Shown: one piece after another, positions 1 to 8,863 of the stretch
Numbering within the stretch: position 1 is the stretch's first letter
Layout of the letters: every line of letters begins with the position of its first letter
Assembly: GCA_945869735.1 (NCBI GenBank)
Contig: CAMBPQ010000013.1
Span: 1-64,000, forward strand
Length of the DNA: 64,000 nt
From: Planctomicrobium piriforme
Lineage (GTDB): Bacteria; Planctomycetota; Planctomycetia; Pirellulales; UBA1268
Direction of reading: 5' to 3'
The notes under the pieces: generated by a model
What the model was told of the DNA's origin: nothing
The model's database searches: none
Seen by the model: the letters and a program-made list of their open reading frames with translations, nothing else
Translations under genes and position numbers: made by a program

Positions 1-339
1 GTCGGCCACCCGAGCATCCTGTAGCAAAATCCCCCGGCGGCGAGCATGTCACCGCCGGTGAACCAATCCGGCACCGTTTCGCCCGCGACCCCACGGGCGC
101 ACTGCATGGGCAACCCCACGCCCACAAAGTTCCCCGAAGGACCCCAAAAGAAATGCCTGAGTCCCGGCCGCGCAATCAGCACGACCGTTCGCGTCGCCGG
201 TCGGCTGGCGAGCAATCGTAGATTTCTTGCGAACCCCGTGACGCCACCGGCTCCGGCGGCAACTCATCAGGAAGAAGGGCATGTCCGGCGGAGGACGCGG
301 CCCCTGAACGACAGACCTATACGCGAAGGACGGATATCA
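1..339. other. gene-free left edge
   Basis: No convincing gene is seen here. A plus-strand reading frame runs through from about position 46 into the following gene, but its translation is proline/arginine-rich low-quality sequence without any recognisable domain. The ribosome-binding site and the hydrophobic start of the downstream protein lie at the end of this stretch, so the upstream part is most likely 5' untranslated or intergenic DNA. The gene that precedes the window is not visible. Confidence 0.5.
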
Positions 340-627
340 ATGGATCCCCAGATCATCACCTGGATCGTGAGCCTCATCGCCGGCGGTGCCGGTGGCAACA
401 TCGTGGGCGCGCTGCTCAAGAATCGGAACCTCGGCCCGATGCTCAACACGGTGCTCGGACTTGTGGGTGGCGGCCTCGGTGGCAAGATCCTGCCGATGCT
501 CGTGCCGGCGATCGGCTCGCTCGTTGGTGGCACCGACAGCCTCGCCGGCACTGGTGGCCTGGCGGCGCTCGTCGGCGCCGTGCTGCCCCTGATCGTCAGC
601 TTCCTGAAGAAGCCGGCGCAGGCCTGA
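340..627 (+). CDS. small glycine-rich membrane protein
   Basis: This is a 95-residue protein of unknown function. Almost all of it is hydrophobic and glycine-rich: a first membrane segment at about residues 4-25, a second GLVGGGLGGK-containing stretch at 38-60, and a third at about 70-90 that ends in KKPAQA. Such glycine-zipper-like patterns occur in small bacterial membrane proteins, but I do not recognise a named family. The start was set at the ATG preceded by GAAGGA at about 10 bases; a longer in-frame version would begin in non-coding-looking sequence. A run of six T follows the stop codon, and a strong hairpin lies about 30 bases downstream. Confidence 0.7.
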   Translation: MDPQIITWIVSLIAGGAGGNIVGALLKNRNLGPMLNTVLGLVGGGLGGKILPMLVPAIGSLVGGTDSLAGTGGLAALVGAVLPLIVSFLKKPAQA

Positions 628-658
628 GCGGCGGTTTTTTCTTTACGCGACCGTCAAC

Positions 659-689
659 GCGGCCGAGGGACGTGGAGTCCCTCGGCCGC
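659..689. terminator. perfect 13-bp hairpin past the first gene
   Basis: GCGGCCGAGGGAC (659-671) and its exact reverse complement (677-689) are separated by GTGGA. An outer pair, ACCGTCA (650-656) and TGACGGT (696-702), extends the fold. It lies between convergent genes. There is no T-tract directly after it on either strand, so it may act as a factor-dependent or mRNA 3'-end structure rather than a classical intrinsic terminator. Confidence 0.5.
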
Positions 690-753
690 CGGGTGTGACG
701 GTGGCATGGCTGAGCAAGCAGACGCCCCGCTCAGGAAGCCCAAGGGCGTTAAA

Positions 754-916
754 GCGCATTCGACTTATGTGGATCGCCGGCTCGGGGGCGGCAAAAGTCT
801 TGTCGCCGGGGCGAGGATACGCCCAAGGCTCCTCGAGCGTTCGCCGACCCTCTTGCCTCCCGACAGGAAGCCCCAAGCGTGGGGAATGCGGGTAAGCACT
901 CCGCCCTGCTCCACCC
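754..916 (+). repeat. dispersed 3'-end repeat, copy A
   Basis: This is the longest copy of an intergenic repeat found again at 15482-15555 (half), 21541-21660, 26831-26920 and 54331-54491. Shared blocks include ATCGCCGGCTCGGGGGCGGC, AAAAGTC, CGCCCAAGGCTCCTCGAGCG and the CTTGCCTCCCG-CAGGAAGCCCC block. Copy A and the reverse complement of the 54331 copy are nearly alignable end to end, with a few small gaps. It sits between the convergent small membrane gene and the metalloprotease gene. Confidence 0.8.
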
Positions 917-943
917 AAGGCAGATGCGCTCTCGTCGTGGGAA

Positions 944-2809
944 TCATGGGCGGCGGATCGTGACGGCGAGCTCACCCTCGTTGTCGGCAAGTTGCGTCCA
1001 GTCGTCGTCGCACCGCAGGAAGAGCTGGCCGTCGGACGGCGCGACGAACGACGACCGCGCGCCCAGGGGAATCTCTTTGGTGAGCGCGAAGTCGTGGAAG
1101 ATGGTCGCCACGAGCCTGCCGTGGCTGGCGCTGTCGCCGTCGGCACCGCCGGCAGCCGCAGCCTTGGCGGTCTGCCACGTGCCAGCCGCCTCGATCTCGT
1201 AGGTCGCTCCCTTTTCGACCGTGATCCCGGCGGCCTGCCAGCCCGCGGCGGCCGCAACGTCGATGTTCGCGGTGGCGCCAGTGGCGAGCGGCCGAAACTT
1301 CGCCTTCCACGGCCAGGCGGTGAGGTCGGCGCGGTAGCCGTTGCCCACGGTCTCGAGGAACCGGTCGTACTCAAATCCGATCTCACGAGCGACCGGTCCG
1401 TAGACCGCGTCGAACGACGCCCCCGGTCGCTCCTCCATCAGCGCCACGGCAAGCGGCTTGAAGCGGTCGGTGTAGTTGGGGTTGTAGGCGAGGAGATGGC
1501 AGAGAGCCCACCGCCATGCGTAGTCCTGCCAGCCCCCGGCTGGCTCGCGGCCGGGCACGGCAATCTCACCGAGCGACCGCTTCGGCGTGGTACCGCGGAT
1601 GTAGCCCATCACACCAGGACTGATCTCGACGGCCGTGTCACCGTCGCGCCAGTAGTTGCCGAGTTCGGCGACGCCCTCCGCCAGCCACGTCGGGCCGGTG
1701 GATCCAAACGTGAGGTGGCAGAAGCCGTGCACGCACTCGTGCTGGATCACGCCGTGATCGGCGCAGGAATAGAGTTCCGCCCGTCGCTGCGGGCCCAGCG
1801 ACGAGTTGAAACACACCCCCTCGCCGCGGCGGATCTTTTCGACCCCCATCGCCTCCTTGAGCGTGCCCTCGGGCCAGGTCGCGAGGTCACGGACGATGAA
1901 GCCTTCGACCACGCCCGTGCTCTTGCGGCCGAAATACCTTTCCAGGAGGCCCGCCATTCGCTCAAGCTTGTCGCGGACGATGGCCCACTCGCGGTCCGAA
2001 AGATCGGTGAGAAACGCGAAGTGGGGCGAGCGGACGAGCCGGGGCTCCTTCATCGGCATGTCGGATAGCGAACGATATCTGTTCTCGAGCACGTCGTCGC
2101 CGCGGTTGGCGACGGCCGCAGATGCGCCGTTCTCGACGACGAGTGTCTTGGCGACCACATCGCCCGAGTCGAGCTGCGCCGCCTCCAGGCGGACCACCGT
2201 CGCACCCGGCTCGATCCGCTTGAGGTCGGTGCTCACAAGCCGGGCCTTCGCCCCGTCCTCGAGCTTGACCGACACCAGGGTCTTCTTCTTGAACGGCTGC
2301 CCGGCGGGCAACTCGACGACGAGCCGATTCTTGAGTGCCTTGCTTAGCGGAGCGGTGACCTCGCAGTCGGCGATATCCTTGGGCGTCGTCGGTTCCGCAC
2401 CGTTCCAGACCACGCCGACTATCGCGGCGTCGGCGTCAATGACCGTCACCTCGCCGATGGCGCTGTCGGCCGTGCCTTTGCCGCTGAGTCGTGCCTTGAA
2501 GCGGACGACCTGACCAGGTTTGAGTTTCGCGGCGTCGATCGAGCCGGTGATTTGCACCTCGGCCGGAAAGGCAAGGAGGCGTCCGTCAGCGAGCGGCACT
2601 CCCTGCTCGTCGGGCTTCTGCACGCGGACCTCGTGCCGCATGCCCGCGTCGTCGCGGACAGTGACCCGACTTCCGGCCACCGACTCGACCGTGCCGGAGA
2701 GCGAAAGCTGCCCGGTGATCTGCAGCTGCCCCCGGGCCTCGACCGCCGGCCCGGCGCAGGCGACGGCCGCGACGACGGCCGCGAACCAACGCAATCGACC
2801 ACGGGTCAT
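944..2809 (-). CDS. secreted zincin-type metalloprotease-like protein
   Basis: This is a 621-residue exported protein. An N-terminal signal peptide (MTRGRLRWFAAVVAAVACAG) is followed by a beta-rich region of about residues 25-200 with GTVESVAGSRVTVRD-type OB-like strands. A metallopeptidase-like domain then carries the zinc motif HECVH near residue 356, with a downstream glutamate in WLAEGVAELGNYW as the likely third ligand (gluzincin arrangement). The last 130 residues, starting at KFRPLATGATANIDV, look like a beta-sandwich of the kind used for binding at the cell surface. The start is the ATG behind GGGAGGT; the frame stays open upstream across glyA on the other strand, but that extension is antisense shadow. 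Substrate unknown. Confidence 0.75.
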   Translation of the reverse strand: MTRGRLRWFAAVVAAVACAGPAVEARGQLQITGQLSLSGTVESVAGSRVTVRDDAGMRHEVRVQKPDEQGVPLADGRLLAFPAEVQITGSIDAAKLKPGQVVRFKARLSGKGTADSAIGEVTVIDADAAIVGVVWNGAEPTTPKDIADCEVTAPLSKALKNRLVVELPAGQPFKKKTLVSVKLEDGAKARLVSTDLKRIEPGATVVRLEAAQLDSGDVVAKTLVVENGASAAVANRGDDVLENRYRSLSDMPMKEPRLVRSPHFAFLTDLSDREWAIVRDKLERMAGLLERYFGRKSTGVVEGFIVRDLATWPEGTLKEAMGVEKIRRGEGVCFNSSLGPQRRAELYSCADHGVIQHECVHGFCHLTFGSTGPTWLAEGVAELGNYWRDGDTAVEISPGVMGYIRGTTPKRSLGEIAVPGREPAGGWQDYAWRWALCHLLAYNPNYTDRFKPLAVALMEERPGASFDAVYGPVAREIGFEYDRFLETVGNGYRADLTAWPWKAKFRPLATGATANIDVAAAAGWQAAGITVEKGATYEIEAAGTWQTAKAAAAGGADGDSASHGRLVATIFHDFALTKEIPLGARSSFVAPSDGQLFLRCDDDWTQLADNEGELAVTIRRP

Positions 2810-2974
2810 GGCAGGCACCTCCCGCTGTGAAACAGCCTGTATGGTAGCCGACAGGACGCGGCCACGTTCATTCCGCGAGCCCCAGTCGCGTTCGTTGACG
2901 ATGCCCCTGGGGCGGCCGACAATCGTGACTATTCTTAAGTGAGGTTCCGATCGTCCAGCACGGAGGATACGCAG

Positions 2975-4249
2975 GTGAGCACCCAGCCGAATTTCATCGA
3001 GAGCGAGGATCCCGAGGTCTGGTCCGCCATCGCCGCGGAGCAGGTGCGGCAACAGGAAGGCCTCGAGATGATCGCCAGCGAAAACTTCACGAGCCCAGCC
3101 GTGATGCAGGCCGTCGGAAGCGTGCTCACCAATAAATACGCGGAGGGCTATCCGGGCCACCGCTACTACGGTGGCTGCGAGTTCGTCGACAAGGTCGAGG
3201 ACATCGCCCGCGAGCGATTGAAGACCCTGTTCGGGGCGGAGCATGTCAACGTGCAGCCCCACTCGGGTAGTCAGGCCAACGCCGCCGTCTATCTCTGCGC
3301 GATCCAGCCGGGCGACACCGTCCTCGCCTTCGATCTGGCCCACGGCGGCCACCTCACGCACGGGATGAAGCTCAACGCCTCTGGCATTTTCTATAAGTTC
3401 GTGCATTACGGCGTTCGCCGCGGCGACCACCTGCTCGACTTTGATCAGATCGCCAGGCTGGCCCGCGAGCACCGGCCGAAACTGATCGTCGCCGGGGCCA
3501 GTGCGTATCCCCGTGAGATCCCGCACGGCCGGTTCGCCGAGATTGCCCGCGAGGTGGGTGCAAAACTGATGGTCGACATGGCCCACTACGCCGGCCTTGT
3601 CGCGGCGGGCATCCACGACAACCCGGTGCCGGTGGCCGACTTCGTCACGAGCACGACCCACAAGACGCTCCGTGGCCCACGGGGTGGCATTGCGATGTGC
3701 CGGGCGGAGAATGCCAAGGCGCTCGACCGGTCGGTCTTCCCCGGCCAGCAGGGTGGCCCGCTCATGCACGTGATCGCCGGCAAGGCGGTGGCCTTCCGCG
3801 AGGCGCTCGAGCCAGCCTTCAAGACCTACGCGACGCAGGTCGTCGACAACGCGCGAACGCTCGCCGAGGCCCTGGCCTCCGGCGGTGTGAAGCTCGTCAG
3901 CGGCGGCACCGACAACCACCTGATGCTCGTCGACGTCACGCCGCTCTCGATCGGCGGTAAGTTGGCCGAAGAGACGCTCGACCGCTGCGGCATCACCTGC
4001 AACAAAAACATGATCCCCTACGATGAGCGAAAGCCGATGGATCCCTCTGGCATCCGCCTCGGTACGCCGGCGCTCACGACTCGCGGGATGGGCCGCGACG
4101 AGATGAAGCGGATCGCCCGCTGGATTCTGCAGGTCTTGAAGTCGCATGATGATGCGACTGTGGTCGATTCGACGCGGCGCGAAGTGGCCTTGCTCGCCGA
4201 ACAGTTCCCCGTCCCGGCGGCGAAGTTCGAAGAGGCGGTCGCGGGATGA
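2975..4249 (+). CDS. glyA: serine hydroxymethyltransferase
   Basis: This 424-residue PLP enzyme interconverts serine and glycine while charging tetrahydrofolate with a one-carbon unit, in the cytoplasm. Family hallmarks are all visible: [12 protein letters not shown] near the N-terminus, [26 protein letters not shown], and the PLP lysine in [14 protein letters not shown] at about residue 230. The length is normal for the family. The GTG start was chosen because GGAGGA lies 7 bases upstream and the protein then begins [16 protein letters not shown]. Its stop codon overlaps the ATG of aguB (ATGA), so the two are translationally coupled in one operon. Confidence 0.97.
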   Translation: MSTQPNFIESEDPEVWSAIAAEQVRQQEGLEMIASENFTSPAVMQAVGSVLTNKYAEGYPGHRYYGGCEFVDKVEDIARERLKTLFGAEHVNVQPHSGSQANAAVYLCAIQPGDTVLAFDLAHGGHLTHGMKLNASGIFYKFVHYGVRRGDHLLDFDQIARLAREHRPKLIVAGASAYPREIPHGRFAEIAREVGAKLMVDMAHYAGLVAAGIHDNPVPVADFVTSTTHKTLRGPRGGIAMCRAENAKALDRSVFPGQQGGPLMHVIAGKAVAFREALEPAFKTYATQVVDNARTLAEALASGGVKLVSGGTDNHLMLVDVTPLSIGGKLAEETLDRCGITCNKNMIPYDERKPMDPSGIRLGTPALTTRGMGRDEMKRIARWILQVLKSHDDATVVDSTRREVALLAEQFPVPAAKFEEAVAG

Positions 4250-5118
4250 ACGGCCGTGGGAGCGTCGTGCGGATTGGACTGGTGCAGTCTGCTTGCTCGG
4301 CCTCACGGGAAGACAACATAGCGCAGGCGCTGGCCGGCATCGCCGAGGTGGCTGCTGCAGGGGCGGAGGTGGTCTGCCTCCAGGAACTCTTCGCCGGCGA
4401 GTACCCCTGTCAGTCCGAAGACCACGTCAGGTTCGCCGAGGCGGAGGTGGTGCCGGGGGCGCTCACCGAACGCCTGGCCGCGGCAGCGCGAAAGCATCGA
4501 GTCGTGCTCCTGGGAAGCGTGTTTGAGCGGCGGAGCGCCGGCCTGTTCCACAACACGGCGGTGATCTTTGAGGCCGACGGCTCGACGGCCGGTCTGTACC
4601 GCAAGATGCACATTCCCGACGACCCGCACTATTACGAGAAGTTCTATTTTGCACCGGGCGATACGGGCTTCATAAGCGTGCCCACGAGCCGGCTCGCTGT
4701 GGGGCCGCTGGTCTGCTGGGACCAGTGGTATCCCGAGGCCGCGCGGCTTACGGCGATGGCGGGCGCGCAGGCGCTCTTCTACCCCACGGCTATCGGCTGG
4801 CTCGACGGCGAGGAAGCGCTGCACCGCGAGCAGTATGAGGCGTGGGACACGATGCTCCGCAGCCATGCCATCGCCAACGGCGTATTTGTCGTGGCGGTCA
4901 ACCGCACCGGCCGTGAGGGGCCGCTGCGCTTCTGGGGCGCGAGCGTCGTCTACGCGCCGAATGGCGAAGCCCTCATGAAGGCCGGCCACGACTCCCTCGA
5001 GACGCTTGTCTGCGAGTGTGATCTCGACCGCATCGAGTGGTCGCGGACGCGGTGGCCCTTCTTCCGCGACCGGCGGATCGACGCCTACGGCCATCTGCTC
5101 AATCGCTGGGGGTCGTAA
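4246..5118 (+). CDS. aguB: N-carbamoylputrescine amidase
   Basis: This 290-residue nitrilase-superfamily enzyme hydrolyses N-carbamoylputrescine to putrescine, CO2 and ammonia. The catalytic triad can be read directly: Glu in [12 protein letters not shown] (about residue 46), Lys in [15 protein letters not shown] (about 120) and Cys in [15 protein letters not shown] (about 157). The [13 protein letters not shown] and VNRTGREG segments match the N-carbamoylputrescine amidase branch rather than general nitrilases. It overlaps glyA by four bases and is followed 4 bases later by aguA, giving the complete agmatine-to-putrescine route. Confidence 0.95.
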   Translation: MNGRGSVVRIGLVQSACSASREDNIAQALAGIAEVAAAGAEVVCLQELFAGEYPCQSEDHVRFAEAEVVPGALTERLAAAARKHRVVLLGSVFERRSAGLFHNTAVIFEADGSTAGLYRKMHIPDDPHYYEKFYFAPGDTGFISVPTSRLAVGPLVCWDQWYPEAARLTAMAGAQALFYPTAIGWLDGEEALHREQYEAWDTMLRSHAIANGVFVVAVNRTGREGPLRFWGASVVYAPNGEALMKAGHDSLETLVCECDLDRIEWSRTRWPFFRDRRIDAYGHLLNRWGS

Positions 5119-5122
5119 CGGC

Positions 5123-6133
5123 ATGCCCGACTACCGGCTGCCGGCCGAGTGGGAGCCGCACGCCGCCACGTGGCTGGCGTGGCCGCACCGCCGTGCGACG
5201 TTCCTGGGTTCCTTCGCCGCCATCCCGCCGGTCTACGCGCGGCTCGCGCGGCTCGTCGCCGCGTACGAACCGGTGCGGATCGTCGGCACGCGCGACGTGC
5301 TTGCCGGACCGCGGGCGCTCTTGGCCGACGAGCCAAGCGTTACCTTCGTCGAACTGCCCACGAGTGATTCCTGGATCCGCGACACGGGGCCCGTGTTCGT
5401 CGTGCCGCGGGAGCGGACGGGCTCGCCGCCGGCCGCCGTCTGCTGGGACTGGAACGCATGGGGTGGCAAGTATCCGCCGTGGGATGCCGACGCAGGGGTG
5501 TCTCGCGGCATCGCAGAGCATCTCGGCATGCAGGCCTTCGAGCCGCACGTGGTGCTCGAAGGGGGCGCGATCGAGACCGACGGCGACGGCACGTTGCTCG
5601 CGAACGAGCGGTGCGTGGTCGACCCGCGGCGGAATCCCGGCCTCGACCGCGACGCGATGGAGGCGATCCTCCAGCGGTGGCTGTCGGTCGATCGCGTGCT
5701 CTGGGTGGGTGGCGATCTCGCCGGCGACGATACCGACGGCCACATCGACCAGCTCGCGCGGTTCGTGGCCCCCGGCCGCGTGCTCGCGGCGCGACAGCCC
5801 GACCCGCTCGACCCCAACCACGCGGGTCTCGAGGCCAACCTGACGCTGCTCCGCCGTCACGTCGATGCCCGGGGCCGAACGCTCGAGGTCGTGCCCATCG
5901 ACATTCCGGCAGGGTTCGCCTTCCAGGGCACGCAACTGCCTGCGAGCTATCTCAACTTCTACGTCGCTAATGGGCTCGTCGTAGTGCCCGTCTTCGGCGG
6001 CCCGACCGACGAGCCGGCGCTGGCGACAATCGCCGGCTGCTTCCCCGATCGCCGGATCGAGCCCTTCGACTGCCGCGAACTCGTCCGCGGCCGGGGCGGC
6101 GTGCACTGCATCACGCGGGACGAACCCTCCTGA
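5123..6133 (+). CDS. aguA: agmatine deiminase
   Basis: This 336-residue enzyme deiminates agmatine to N-carbamoylputrescine, the substrate of the enzyme encoded just upstream. Motifs of the porphyromonas-type peptidyl-arginine deiminase fold are present: MPDYRLPAEWEPHAATWLAW at the N-terminus, SDSWIRDTGPVFVV, LEGGAIETDG, the GDDTDGHIDQLARF region, and the nucleophilic cysteine near the C-terminus in GGVHCITRDEP (residue 329). The ATG five bases after the aguB stop gives the canonical N-terminus; a longer in-frame version would overlap aguB and is rejected. It ends the glyA-aguB-aguA operon. Confidence 0.96.
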   Translation: MPDYRLPAEWEPHAATWLAWPHRRATFLGSFAAIPPVYARLARLVAAYEPVRIVGTRDVLAGPRALLADEPSVTFVELPTSDSWIRDTGPVFVVPRERTGSPPAAVCWDWNAWGGKYPPWDADAGVSRGIAEHLGMQAFEPHVVLEGGAIETDGDGTLLANERCVVDPRRNPGLDRDAMEAILQRWLSVDRVLWVGGDLAGDDTDGHIDQLARFVAPGRVLAARQPDPLDPNHAGLEANLTLLRRHVDARGRTLEVVPIDIPAGFAFQGTQLPASYLNFYVANGLVVVPVFGGPTDEPALATIAGCFPDRRIEPFDCRELVRGRGGVHCITRDEPS

Positions 6134-6215
6134 ATCCCCGGGATTTTCCCCCTTGCCCCGTCGGGGCCCGTGGGCGACCATTTGCAGTCAGTCATGAGGT
6201 CTGAGGAGAGGATCG

Positions 6216-6698
6216 ATGCAGCAGATGGCAGATGCCGTGCAAGGGTTCGTATCGCTGCTTGGACGGCTGATGATTGCAGTCGTGTTCGCCAGCGCCGTCG
6301 TCAACAAGGTGACGCAGTTTTCCTCCACCGCCGCCTACATGGCGTCGGAGGGGGTTCCCAACCCGAAGTTCGCCCTCTTCGGCGCGATCGGGCTGTTGCT
6401 CATCGGCGGATTGTCGTTGATTCTCGGCGCCTGGACGAGGATCGGCGCCATCTTTCTGTTCATCTTCCTGATGGCGGCCTCATTCTATTTTCATGACTTC
6501 TGGCGGTTTGCCGACCCCGGCCAGCGGCAGTTGCAGACGATCCAGTTCATGAAGAACCTTGCGATCGGCGGCGGACTGCTCTCGCTCGCCGCCTATGGCG
6601 GCGGGCCGTGGAGTATCGACGGCTGGATCGCACTCAAGCAGGAGGAGGCCGAGACCACGCCCAGGCCTCGCGCTGCGGCGAAGTCGCAGGGGGCGTAG
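6216..6698 (+). CDS. DoxX family membrane protein
   Basis: This 160-residue integral membrane protein has four hydrophobic segments, at about residues 10-30, 50-72, 77-96 and 108-128. The pattern GRLMIAVVFASAVVNKVTQF followed by GLLLIGGLSLILG and SFYFHDFW is typical of DoxX/SURF4-like proteins. Members are found in several redox-linked settings, but the activity is not generally defined. The start is supported by GAGGAGAGG 6 bases upstream. The aldose epimerase gene follows after 31 bases, so the two are probably co-transcribed. Confidence 0.85.
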   Translation: MQQMADAVQGFVSLLGRLMIAVVFASAVVNKVTQFSSTAAYMASEGVPNPKFALFGAIGLLLIGGLSLILGAWTRIGAIFLFIFLMAASFYFHDFWRFADPGQRQLQTIQFMKNLAIGGGLLSLAAYGGGPWSIDGWIALKQEEAETTPRPRAAAKSQGA

Positions 6699-6729
6699 TG
6701 GACGGCTGTCACCAGTCGAAGGGGGAAGA

Positions 6730-7968
6730 ATGAAGGCGCGGGTGTCGGTGCGATCGGCGGTCGTTTTGGGTCTCGCCAGTTCGTGCCTTGCCTGTGTGGC
6801 GGGTGAGACGCCAAAACCCGTTGGAGATAAACACATGCCCGTGCCGCCCGCGGCCGCAGTGTTCACCATTCCCACCGTCCAGCCGTTTGGCACACTGCCC
6901 GACGGCCGCGAGGCGTACCGCTACACGCTCGAGGTGCCCGGCGGCTGGAAGGCGACCGTGACCGACTACGGTGCGATTCTCACGAGTTTTCACGTGCCGC
7001 CCAAGGATGACGCGGAGGGCATGCCAGTCGACGTGGTACTCGGCTTCGATTCGCTCGCGGGCTATCTGAAGGGACATCCCTATTTTGGTGCCACCTGCGG
7101 CCGCTATTCCAACCGGATCGCCGCCGGCACGTTCGAGCTCGATGGCAAGACCTACAACCTCGCCATCAACAACGGCCCCAATCATCTGCACGGTGGCGTC
7201 GTCGGCTTCGACAAGAAACTCTGGAAGGGCACGCCGCGGGTCACGCAGCGCGGCCCCTCGGTCGCGTTTGAGATGGTGTCCCCCGACGGCGACGAGGGCT
7301 ATCCTGGCCGACTTGCGGCGCAGGCCGTCTACACGCTCACGCCCCAGGGCGAACTCGTGGTGGAGATGCGGGCGACGACCGACGCCGCCACGATCGTAAA
7401 CATGGTCCATCATTCCTACTGGAACCTGGCGGGCCATGCCTCTGGCTCGATCCGCGACCATGAGTTGGCGGTCAACGCCGACCGCTACCTGCCGGTCGAC
7501 GCCGGCTCCATCCCGACCGGCACGTTCGCCCCGGTTGAGGGCACGCCTTTCGACTTCCGTCCTGAGCGGCTGCCGTGGGGCCGTTGCGGCGCCGCGATCG
7601 AGACGCTGCCCCCAGACGCCGCCTCGGGCACGCCCCGCGGTGTCGATCACAATTATGTTGTCCGCGACTGGAAGCCCGACGGCAGCCTGCGGACCGCCGT
7701 GACGCTGCGCGATCCGGGCAGCGGACGAAGACTGGAAGTGCTTTCGGATCAGCCTGGCGTGCAGGTTTACATGGGCAACTTCCTCGACGGCACGCTCCAT
7801 GGTAAGCCGGAGGTCGGGAAGGAAGCCGCGGTCTACGCACCCAACGGCGGCATCTGCCTCGAGACCCAGAAGTATCCAGATAGTATCCATCACGCCGACT
7901 GGCCGAGCTCCCGGCTCGACCCGGGCCAGACCTACACGCATACGATGGTGCATCGCTTCACTCGCTGA
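6730..7968 (+). CDS. galM: exported aldose 1-epimerase (mutarotase)
   Basis: This 412-residue protein interconverts alpha and beta anomers of aldoses. The galactose mutarotase fold is recognisable: TVTDYGAILTSFHVP, GHPYFGATCGRYSNRIAAG, NNGPNHLHGGVVGFDKKLW, VHHSYWNLAGHASG with the catalytic histidine, and the C-terminal GICLETQKYPDSIHHADWP with the catalytic glutamate. The first 25 residues are a signal sequence containing cysteines (SSCLACVAG), so the enzyme probably works in the periplasm or is membrane-attached. GGGGGAAG lies directly before the chosen ATG. It follows the DoxX gene and precedes a rhomboid gene by 52 bases. Confidence 0.93.
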   Translation: MKARVSVRSAVVLGLASSCLACVAGETPKPVGDKHMPVPPAAAVFTIPTVQPFGTLPDGREAYRYTLEVPGGWKATVTDYGAILTSFHVPPKDDAEGMPVDVVLGFDSLAGYLKGHPYFGATCGRYSNRIAAGTFELDGKTYNLAINNGPNHLHGGVVGFDKKLWKGTPRVTQRGPSVAFEMVSPDGDEGYPGRLAAQAVYTLTPQGELVVEMRATTDAATIVNMVHHSYWNLAGHASGSIRDHELAVNADRYLPVDAGSIPTGTFAPVEGTPFDFRPERLPWGRCGAAIETLPPDAASGTPRGVDHNYVVRDWKPDGSLRTAVTLRDPGSGRRLEVLSDQPGVQVYMGNFLDGTLHGKPEVGKEAAVYAPNGGICLETQKYPDSIHHADWPSSRLDPGQTYTHTMVHRFTR

Positions 7969-8020
7969 CAGTGATCCACATCGCGACTGTGATCCACTCA
8001 CCCCACGGCTGCCACCTTCT

Positions 8021-8824
8021 ATGGTATTTCCAGTTGGCGACGACAATTCCGACCGGCGGACGTTTCCATTCGTGACGATCGCCCTGATCGCGGCGAACGT
8101 CTTCGTGTTCGCTGTCCTCCAGGGGATGGGGAGCAACGAGGCGTTCACGATGGCCTACGTGCAGGTGCCCCAGGAGATTATCACCGGCCAGGACATCGAA
8201 CTGGAGCCTTCGCTGCGGACGATCCACACACCCCAGGGGGATATCCAGGTCACCGACCCGGGCCTGCAAAAGACGCCGATCCCCCCGTGGATGACGCTCT
8301 TCACCGCCATCTTCATGCACGGCAGCATCATGCATCTGCTCGGCAACATGTGGTTTTTGTGGATCTTCGGTGACAATATCGAAGACGACATGGGGCACGT
8401 GAAGTATCTGATCTTCTATCTGGCCACCGGCGTCATCGCATCGCTGACATTCGTGGCGCTCAATAGCTCTGGCGAGGCCGCGCTCACGCCCTGCCTCGGC
8501 GCATCGGGGGCGATTTCGGGGGTGCTCGGCGGCTACCTCGTGCTCCATTCGCAGCGGCGGGTGAGCGTGATCCTGCTGCGGATGATGGTCGACGTGCCGG
8601 GCTACGTGGCCGTCGGGATCTGGTTTCTGTTCCAGATTGTCAGTGGCTTCTTCGATCAGGGCGGGGGCGGCGGCGGGGTCGCCTACTCGGCCCATATCGC
8701 CGGCTTCGTGGCAGGCATGGTCCTCGCCAAGCCGCTGAGTTTCGCGACCGTCCGCGCCGAGGCCGATCCGATGATCGTGCTCCGCCGGCCGACGCTCGAT
8801 GACCGGCTCCAGCGCCGGGGGTGA
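8021..8824 (+). CDS. rhomboid family intramembrane serine protease
   Basis: This 267-residue polytopic membrane protein should cleave transmembrane substrates within the bilayer. The catalytic serine is in LGASGAISGVLGGYL (about residue 161) and the paired histidine in YSAHIAGFVAGM (about 224). MHLLGNMWFLWIFGDNIED carries the oxyanion-type asparagine and the conserved fold residues. An insertion of about 60 residues rich in charged residues separates the first membrane segment from the second, as in the planctomycete/actinobacterial branch. The ATG at MVFPVGDDNSDRRTFPF gives the common family N-terminus; no strong ribosome-binding site is visible. Confidence 0.92.
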   Translation: MVFPVGDDNSDRRTFPFVTIALIAANVFVFAVLQGMGSNEAFTMAYVQVPQEIITGQDIELEPSLRTIHTPQGDIQVTDPGLQKTPIPPWMTLFTAIFMHGSIMHLLGNMWFLWIFGDNIEDDMGHVKYLIFYLATGVIASLTFVALNSSGEAALTPCLGASGAISGVLGGYLVLHSQRRVSVILLRMMVDVPGYVAVGIWFLFQIVSGFFDQGGGGGGVAYSAHIAGFVAGMVLAKPLSFATVRAEADPMIVLRRPTLDDRLQRRG

Positions 8825-8863
8825 TCATGGCCAGCGGTACGCCGCGACCTCGATCGCGTCAGC

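Noticed and set aside
706..963. Small open frame containing RRLGGGKSLVAGA, P-loop-like
   Set aside because: The same sequence recurs as an intergenic repeat with insertions and deletions that are not multiples of three, so it is better explained as a DNA repeat than a gene. Noted within the repeat finding.
2810..4306. Minus-strand open frame extending the metalloprotease upstream across the whole of glyA
   Set aside because: It is antisense to a certain gene (glyA), has no domain, and the signal peptide and ribosome-binding site are at 2809.
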